A DNA stretch of 38,013 nt from Pseudomonadota bacterium (GTDB taxonomy: Bacteria > Pseudomonadota > Gammaproteobacteria > Burkholderiales > Rhodocyclaceae). The notes below the pieces were generated by a model, which searched no databases, had not been told where the DNA came from, and was given only the letters and a program-made list of their open reading frames with translations. The stretch is taken from the NCBI GenBank assembly GCA_029780075.1, contig JAKOZI010000249.1:1-38013 (forward strand), read 5' to 3'. Shown piece after piece: positions 34,002 to 38,013 of this stretch (positions are counted from its first letter, which is position 1; every line of letters starts with the position of its first letter). A program made the translations under genes and the position numbers.

Positions 34002-34877
34002 ATGAAGCGTATCGCCCTCAAGATCGACGTCGACACCTGTCGTGGCACGCAGTTCGGTGTCCCGGCACTGATCGATTTGTTGCAGCGAAACGATGCGTCG
34101 GGCAGCTTCTTTTTCTCCCTCGGTCCCGACACCAGTGGTCGCGAAGCCCGTTCCTTCTCGCCGAGCCGCCACTACGATTTCGTTACCCACCTCTATGGAC
34201 TGTTCTTGCCAGCCCCTGATATTGGCGCCCGCCACGCAGATAACATGCGCCAGGCACGAGATGCGGGTTTTGAAGTGGCAATTCACGCCTGGAATCGCGT
34301 CCGCTGGGAAAGCGCGGTGATGACCGCCGAGAACGCCTGGATTGAAGCCGAAATGGCGCAGGCGTATCGTCGTTACGAGGACATTTTCGCCAACCCCCCG
34401 CACGCGCACGCGGCTTCCGGGTGGCGGATGAATCGTCATGCGCTGCGTCTGACGCAACGGCTGGGCTTTTGTTACGCCAGCGATTGTCGCGGGAAGTTTC
34501 CTTTCATCCCGGTTATCGATGGGGAAATCGTGCTTTGCCCGCAACTTCCGACGACACTGCCGACGCTAGACGAACTGCTGGCCACCGGCACGCCCTCCGT
34601 TGACCAGGCCGTCGATCGACTCGTCGAAGAATCCACCAGGGTCGATGGTGACCACGTATTCACCCTGCGGGCTGAGCTTGAAGGGATGCAGTACAGCGCC
34701 ACGCTTGAACGCCTGCTCGTCGAGTGGCGGTGCCGCGGCTATCAACTGGTCGCCTTGCGCGACCTGCTGGCGTCGCGCAACATCACGACCTTGCCGCGCC
34801 ATACGCTTGGCTTCGCTGAAATCCCGGGCCGAACGGGATCACGCATGGTCCAGGGGCGCGCGTTCCTCCAGGACTGA
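34002..34877 (+). CDS. ArnD-like polysaccharide deacetylase family protein, altered metal motif
   Basis: A 291-residue NodB-fold protein closely resembling ArnD, which deformylates undecaprenyl-linked formamido-arabinose for lipid A modification. Shared segments: LKIDVDTCRGTQFGVPALID (6-25; metal-binding Asp in DVD), FFFSLGPDTSGR (36-47), ASGWRMNRHAL near 138, YASDCRGKFPFIPVID near 157-172 and LPTTLPTLDELL. The second metal motif, HAWDHHxWQ in E. coli ArnD as I recall it, reads HAWNRVRWES (95-104): the Asp and second His of the HxxxH site are Asn and Arg. Activity or metal use may therefore differ. No other arn gene is visible, so a polymyxin-resistance role is not supported. The downstream terminator is convergent with the next gene. 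Confidence 0.85.
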   Translation: MKRIALKIDVDTCRGTQFGVPALIDLLQRNDASGSFFFSLGPDTSGREARSFSPSRHYDFVTHLYGLFLPAPDIGARHADNMRQARDAGFEVAIHAWNRVRWESAVMTAENAWIEAEMAQAYRRYEDIFANPPHAHAASGWRMNRHALRLTQRLGFCYASDCRGKFPFIPVIDGEIVLCPQLPTTLPTLDELLATGTPSVDQAVDRLVEESTRVDGDHVFTLRAELEGMQYSATLERLLVEWRCRGYQLVALRDLLASRNITTLPRHTLGFAEIPGRTGSRMVQGRAFLQD

Positions 34878-34880
34878 ACG

Positions 34881-34910
34881 AAAAAAGAGGGCGGGTTCCG
34901 CACCGCCCTC
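34881..34910 (-). terminator. Rho-independent terminator of the Bax inhibitor-1 family gene
   Basis: On the minus strand GAGGGCGG pairs with CCGCCCTC (34887-34894 with 34903-34910) around an 8-base loop, and a six-base T-run follows (A-run at 34881-34886 on the plus strand). It lies 28 bases after the minus-strand stop and may also slow plus-strand transcription from the deacetylase gene. Confidence 0.85.
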
Positions 34911-34938
34911 GCTTGCAGACTGCGACCAGGAATCCCGG

Positions 34939-35631
34939 TCAGTCGCGATCGCCGCTGAAGAACATCAACAGGTTGAGCAGGCTGACGAAGACATTGTAGA
35001 TGTCGAGATAGACCGCCAGCGTTGCTGAAATGTAGTTATCCTCGCCACCGTTGACGATCCGGCTGATGTCATAAAGGATGTAGGCGGAGAAGACCATCAC
35101 GGCAATCGCCGAGATGGTCAGCGACAAGGCCGGAATCTGGAAGAAGGCATTGGCCAGCGCTGCCAGCAGGACGACGATCATGCCGATGAACAGGAACTTG
35201 CCCAGGAAGCTGAAATCCTTCCTGGTCACCGTGGCTACGCCGGCGAGTGAGAAGAAGATCAGCCCGGTACCACCTGCCGCCATGGCAATCAGCGAACCAC
35301 CGTTGCTGAAGCCGAGCGCCACCTGCAGAATGCGCGACAGCATCAGACCCATAAAGAAGGTAAAGCCGAGCAACAGGACCACGCCCATGCCACTGTTTTT
35401 GGTGCGCTCGATGCCCCACATGAAGCCGAATGCGATCGTAAGGAAGAGCAGGAAAGACATCAGCGGGCTGCCGGACAAGAAGGCAAACTGCATCTGTACA
35501 CCGACAAGTGCGCCAAGCACGGTTGGCAGCATGGTCAAGGCAAGCAGCATGAAGGTATTGCGCAGGACCTTGTTCTGCTGCAGTGCCAACTCGCCGCTGG
35601 CCTGGCCCGTCATCTGAAACTGGGGTTGCAT
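34939..35631 (-). CDS. Bax inhibitor-1 family inner-membrane protein (YccA-like)
   Basis: A 230-residue protein with seven membrane helices. The N-terminus carries LALQQNKVLRNTFMLLALTM, and the family-typical helices follow (GIERTKNSGMGVVLLLGFTF; FMGLMLSRIL). The conserved end AYILYDISRIVNGGEDNYIS (about 183-202), followed by ATLAVYLDIYNVFVSLLNLL, contains the family aspartates. E. coli YccA modulates the FtsH protease, and eukaryotic relatives conduct calcium; a similar role here is inference. The gene has GGAGA before its ATG, a sigma-70 promoter (35670-35698) and a terminator, so it is a single-gene unit. Confidence 0.94.
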   Translation of the reverse strand: MQPQFQMTGQASGELALQQNKVLRNTFMLLALTMLPTVLGALVGVQMQFAFLSGSPLMSFLLFLTIAFGFMWGIERTKNSGMGVVLLLGFTFFMGLMLSRILQVALGFSNGGSLIAMAAGGTGLIFFSLAGVATVTRKDFSFLGKFLFIGMIVVLLAALANAFFQIPALSLTISAIAVMVFSAYILYDISRIVNGGEDNYISATLAVYLDIYNVFVSLLNLLMFFSGDRD

Positions 35632-35669
35632 ACTGTTCTCCTGTATGTGAAATTACAATTACGGCGCTA

Positions 35670-35698
35670 AGACTAGCCAAATAAGGCGAAAGTTTCAA
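35670..35698 (-). promoter_or_regulatory. Sigma-70 promoter of the Bax inhibitor-1 family gene
   Basis: Read on the minus strand: TTGAAA (-35, 35698-35693), a 17-base spacer, and TAGTCT (-10, 35675-35670), about 38 bases before the ATG. The spacing is ideal and the -35 good; the -10 matches consensus at only three positions. Confidence 0.6.
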
Positions 35699-35830
35699 TG
35701 CTCAAGGTGTCACGGGACGTAACGCTGCGCTCTCGGCGATGGGGCGGCGACGGCAGCGTGCTATCATTCAGTTCACTCAAGATCCTGAGCCGCACTGGCG
35801 ACTGTAAGAACGGGCCTTGGTGAAGCTGCA

Positions 35831-35918
35831 GGAAGCGTGGCAGAGTGGTCGATTGCACCGGTCTTGAAAACCGGCGACGGGCAACCGTCCGTGAGTTCGA
35901 ATCTCACCGCTTCCGCCA
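35831..35918 (+). tRNA. tRNA-Ser (anticodon UGA)
   Basis: An 88-base tRNA. The acceptor arms GGAAGCG (35831-35837) and CGCTTCC (35908-35914) pair fully, and the CCA end (35916-35918) is encoded. The anticodon arm is CCGGT/ACCGG with loop CTTGAAA, giving anticodon TGA at 35865-35867. A long variable arm (GACGGGCAACCGTC) marks it as a class II serine tRNA. The T arm contains GTTCGAATC. Confidence 0.97.
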
Positions 35919-36222
35919 ATTGAAAACAAGCGCTTGCGCTAAGCGTGTGCAACTGGATCTGCGGATGTGTGCCGCAGGCACACAGAAAGATGTTCGTTAT
36001 GAACTGACGATCTGTGTCGAAGCTGCATGGAAGATGAGGGTAGGCCCCTCGGGGTCGGCTTTCAGGAGCGGGCCTCAAACCACCCCAAGCTGCTGCGGTC
36101 AAGAGTCGTGTCGAATGGTGTCGGTGAGTCCAGGTCAAGCGCGTTCCTGATCTTGTGGCTCATGTCGGCCTTGCCCTTGGGCCTCCCCACGCAACTCCAG
36201 TGAGCGTTTTCCGGGGTAAGAT
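35919..36222. other. Intergenic region after tRNA-Ser
   Basis: 304 bases without a supported gene. TGTGTGCC (35966-35973) and GGCACACA (35977-35984) form a perfect 8-bp stem with a 3-base loop, possibly a transcript-end hairpin for the tRNA, though no T-run follows. A 33-codon minus-strand frame (36062-36163, starting MSHKIRNALDLD) has AAGG seven bases upstream but nothing else to support it. No direct repeat of the tRNA end (attachment site) was noticed. Confidence 0.5.
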
Positions 36223-36915
36223 ATGCGCATGGTGGACATTCCTGTGCAATCCCCGCGACCCAGGCTGGTGCGCGTGCTCATGGCTCGGCCCCGGCTACTC
36301 ACCTGTGCACTGATCGGGGTGATGACGGCATTTCTACTTCCGCGTTCGCTGGCGCTGCACGGCAACACGCGTGCGATCATCGGCTGGAACGTCGGGGCGT
36401 GTCTTTACATGCTGCTCGCGGTGTGGATGATGTTCCGATCGACCCACGAGAGAATCCGGGCACGGGCGCTGCAGCAGGACGAAGGGCGAATCGTGGTTCT
36501 CTCGTTGGTCGTCGCGGCGGCGATCGTGGGGCTTGCAGCGATCGTCGTCGAGCTCGGGATAGCGCAGAACACTCAGGAGGCGCTGCGTTTTGCCCATGTC
36601 GGCCTGGCAGCGCTGACCATCGTCTCCTGCTGGGCGTTTACGCAGGTAATGTTCGCGCTGCACTACGCGCACGATTATTACGCTGCGCAGGCGCGGGGCA
36701 ATCCCGGTGGCCTCGACTTTCCAGGCGGCCATGCGCCGGACTACGGAGACTTTCTCTATTTCGCCTGTGTGATCGGCACTTCCGGTCAAACCGCCGATGT
36801 CAGCCTGAGCAGCCGCTCAATGCGCCGAACCGGACTGGTGCACTGTGTCCTGGCTTTTTTCTTCAACACCACGATCCTGGCGTTGACGATCAACATCGCT
36901 TCCGGCCTGCTCTGA
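36223..36915 (+). CDS. DUF1345 family membrane protein
   Basis: A 230-residue inner-membrane protein with five to six helices, of the DUF1345 family of unknown function. Family signatures are the WNVGACLYMLLAVWMM helix near 54, HVGLAALTIVSCWAFTQVMF near 125, ALHYAHDYYA, and LDFPGGHAPDYGDFLYFACV followed by IGTSGQTADVSLSSRSMRR near 165-200. This polar DY-x-DF and GTSGQT region is strongly conserved in the family and may be functional. The ATG at 36223 follows GGGGTAAG. It stands alone between the tRNA gene and a secreted low-complexity protein. Confidence 0.92.
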   Translation: MRMVDIPVQSPRPRLVRVLMARPRLLTCALIGVMTAFLLPRSLALHGNTRAIIGWNVGACLYMLLAVWMMFRSTHERIRARALQQDEGRIVVLSLVVAAAIVGLAAIVVELGIAQNTQEALRFAHVGLAALTIVSCWAFTQVMFALHYAHDYYAAQARGNPGGLDFPGGHAPDYGDFLYFACVIGTSGQTADVSLSSRSMRRTGLVHCVLAFFFNTTILALTINIASGLL

Positions 36916-37083
36916 ACGTACGCCCCCTTGCTTTCGCGTTCAACGCGGCGGTCACAGAGCGATACATCGCCTTACACTTGTCTTGACATCCCTTGCGTAG
37001 ACGACGGCGTTATTCGGCACAAGGCGCTGCAATGACGCAGTGTCCGAAACCAAATCAAACAAGATTGCCCAAGGAGATTCAAA

Positions 37084-37491
37084 ATGACGAAGACTGTGAT
37101 CGCTCTGGTTGTTGCTGCTGGCTTTGCTTCCGCCGCTTTTGCCCAGGGTAATACGCCTGCTGCTCCGACGACATCCGTCGCCCCGGCGACCAAGGTGACG
37201 GCCCCGGCGGCTGCCGACAAGAAGGTGGAAGCGCCGAAGACCACCGAGACGGTGAAGGCCGAAGCCGCCCACCCGACGACCGCAGCTGTCGCCAAGACCG
37301 ACGTCAAGGCTGAAGCCAGGCCCGAAGTCAAGGGGGAAAAGCAGGCGCACCAGGCACATCCGGCGAAGCATGTTGCGAAGCCCGCGAAGACCGACAGCAA
37401 GCCTGAAGCCAAGGCTGAAACCAAGCCGGAGGTCAAGGCCGAGGTCAAGACGGAAGTCAAGCCCATCGCTGCGGTTGCCGCGGTCAAATAA
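37084..37491 (+). CDS. Secreted Ala/Lys/Glu/Pro-rich low-complexity protein
   Basis: A 135-residue protein with a strong AAGGAG ribosome site and a clear signal peptide (about 1-20; TVIALVVAAGFASAAFA). The mature part has no known domain. It is built of short Lys-x-Glu-Ala/Pro/Val units such as AKAETKPEVKAEVKTEVK, with a His-containing stretch (HQAHPAKH). The N-terminal half is Ala/Thr/Pro-rich. Such proteins are often annotated only as hypothetical; a spacer or polyanion-binding periplasmic role is possible but unproven. A terminator follows directly. A TTGACA at 36983-36988 upstream has no good -10 partner. Confidence 0.75.
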   Translation: MTKTVIALVVAAGFASAAFAQGNTPAAPTTSVAPATKVTAPAAADKKVEAPKTTETVKAEAAHPTTAAVAKTDVKAEARPEVKGEKQAHQAHPAKHVAKPAKTDSKPEAKAETKPEVKAEVKTEVKPIAAVAAVK

Positions 37492-37511
37492 TCCGCCTCT
37501 CAGGATGCCGG

Positions 37512-37543
37512 AAACCCTCAGGTTCGCCCCTGGGGTTTTTTTT
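37512..37543 (+). terminator. Rho-independent terminator
   Basis: AACCC and CAGG (with one bulged T) pair with CCTG and GGGTT, followed by a run of eight T (37536-37543). It starts 21 bases after the stop of the secreted low-complexity protein. Confidence 0.85.
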
Positions 37544-37612
37544 GTTGCAGGCCGGCTGCAGAGCACCATCGCCCGCTGCGCAGGCCCTGTTGGGCGACCG
37601 AAAGTCCTCGCG

Positions 37613-37780
37613 TCAGCGACCGCCACCGCTGCCACCCTTGTCCCAGCCATAGCGGGTGGTGCGCTGCCAGCGTGTTTGCGCCTGGCGCAGCGCATTGCCG
37701 ACCGCCGCCGGGCGCTGCGGGGCGACGGATTTCGGGGCGGGGGTGGATGTCTTGCCGGGGCGTGTCGGATTGCGGGTCAT
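37613..37780 (-). CDS. Possible small basic protein, 55 residues
   Basis: A minus-strand frame with ATG at 37780 and GAGG about 10 bases upstream. The product starts MTRNPTRPGKTSTPAPKSVA, is rich in Arg, Pro and Gln, and ends in a Gly-rich tail (DKGGSGGGR). It resembles no family I know. It is the only supported candidate in the 409 bases between the terminator and aroC; it could be a chance frame in GC-rich DNA. Confidence 0.35.
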   Translation of the reverse strand: MTRNPTRPGKTSTPAPKSVAPQRPAAVGNALRQAQTRWQRTTRYGWDKGGSGGGR

Positions 37781-37952
37781 CTGGCGAGCCTCGATCAACG
37801 AATGTTCTGCACCGCCAACGCACGGCCTGGTGCGCCCGCTGGTGTCCGGTCTACGGCCCTGGACGCGCCGATGTCCTGATCCGTGCCGTGCGCCGGGGGG
37901 CGCGCAGGGCTGTGGTAGACTTTGCGGCCATCTTAACATTCCAGAGGCGGCC

Positions 37953-38013
37953 ATGTCCGGCAACACCATCGGCACCCTGTTTGCCGTGACTTCGTTTGGT
38001 GAATCACACGGGC
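37953..38013 (+). CDS. aroC: Chorismate synthase, N-terminal fragment
   Basis: Only the first 20 codons are inside the window. MSGNTIGTLFAVTSFGESHG is the standard AroC start, including the GESHG motif that binds FMN and substrate. The enzyme makes chorismate from 5-enolpyruvylshikimate-3-phosphate, the last step of the shikimate pathway. A GAGG ribosome site lies nine bases before the ATG. The gene is cut by the window edge, not truncated. Confidence 0.95.
   Translation, partial: MSGNTIGTLFAVTSFGESHG

Noticed and set aside
34002-34877. Part of an arn polymyxin-resistance operon
   Set aside because: No arnA, arnB, arnC, arnT, arnE or arnF nearby and the metal motif is altered.
35831-36222. 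tRNA-Ser as an integration site for a mobile element
   Set aside because: No integrase and no repeat of the tRNA 3' end seen downstream.

Overview
The window looks like chromosomal DNA of a high-GC Gram-negative bacterium, most likely a betaproteobacterium of the Rhodocyclales; an Accumulibacter-like, polyhydroxyalkanoate (PHA)-storing lineage is a reasonable guess. The reasons are a complete tol-pal cluster, a ruvC-ruvA-ruvB cluster, LpxL-type lipid A acylation, a PHA depolymerase next to a phasin, and the general protein similarity. The assignment rests on gene content and recalled family features, not on a database search.

Layout. 1-350: the tail of a transposase (ISKra4-like). 350-1414: a diguanylate cyclase with a full GGEEF motif and inhibitory site. 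1568-7740 (minus strand): a PEBP-family protein, the lipid II flippase murJ, a 721-residue membrane protein joining a degenerate sensor-kinase module to a complete DEDDh exonuclease, and a YadGH-type ABC exporter. 7851-12228 (minus): an isocitrate/isopropylmalate dehydrogenase family protein with altered metal ligands, a probable decayed LysR fragment, a NodU/CmcH-type carbamoyltransferase and an LpxL-type acyltransferase. 12531-14213 (plus): an IclR regulator and a secreted helix-hairpin-helix protein with a long low-complexity, lysine-ending tail.

14385-24852 is one long plus-strand block: an EamA transporter, ruvC, ruvA, an AI-2E/PerM family membrane protein, ruvB, then ybgC-tolQ-tolR-tolA-tolB-pal-cpoB and queE, with several ATGA start/stop overlaps. 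24879-28450 holds a PilZ protein, a secreted PHA depolymerase with its own promoter, a phasin, and a beta-propeller-like protein on the opposite strand. This block separates queE from queC (28808), which are often adjacent in related bacteria.

29632-33446 (minus) is amino-acid metabolism: two adjacent aminotransferases (alaC-like, alaA-like) and homoserine dehydrogenase. The rest holds an Mth938-like protein, an ArnD-like deacetylase with a changed metal motif, a Bax inhibitor-1 family membrane protein with clear promoter and terminator, tRNA-Ser(UGA), a DUF1345 membrane protein, a secreted Ala/Lys/Glu-rich protein, and the first 20 codons of aroC at the right edge.

Most of the window is housekeeping. 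The most unusual item is the sensor-pseudokinase/exonuclease fusion at 3773-5938. Secondary points are enzymes whose metal-binding residues differ from family consensus, the histone-tail-like ComEA relative, and the PHA gene block between queE and queC. No CRISPR array, prophage or complete insertion sequence was seen.
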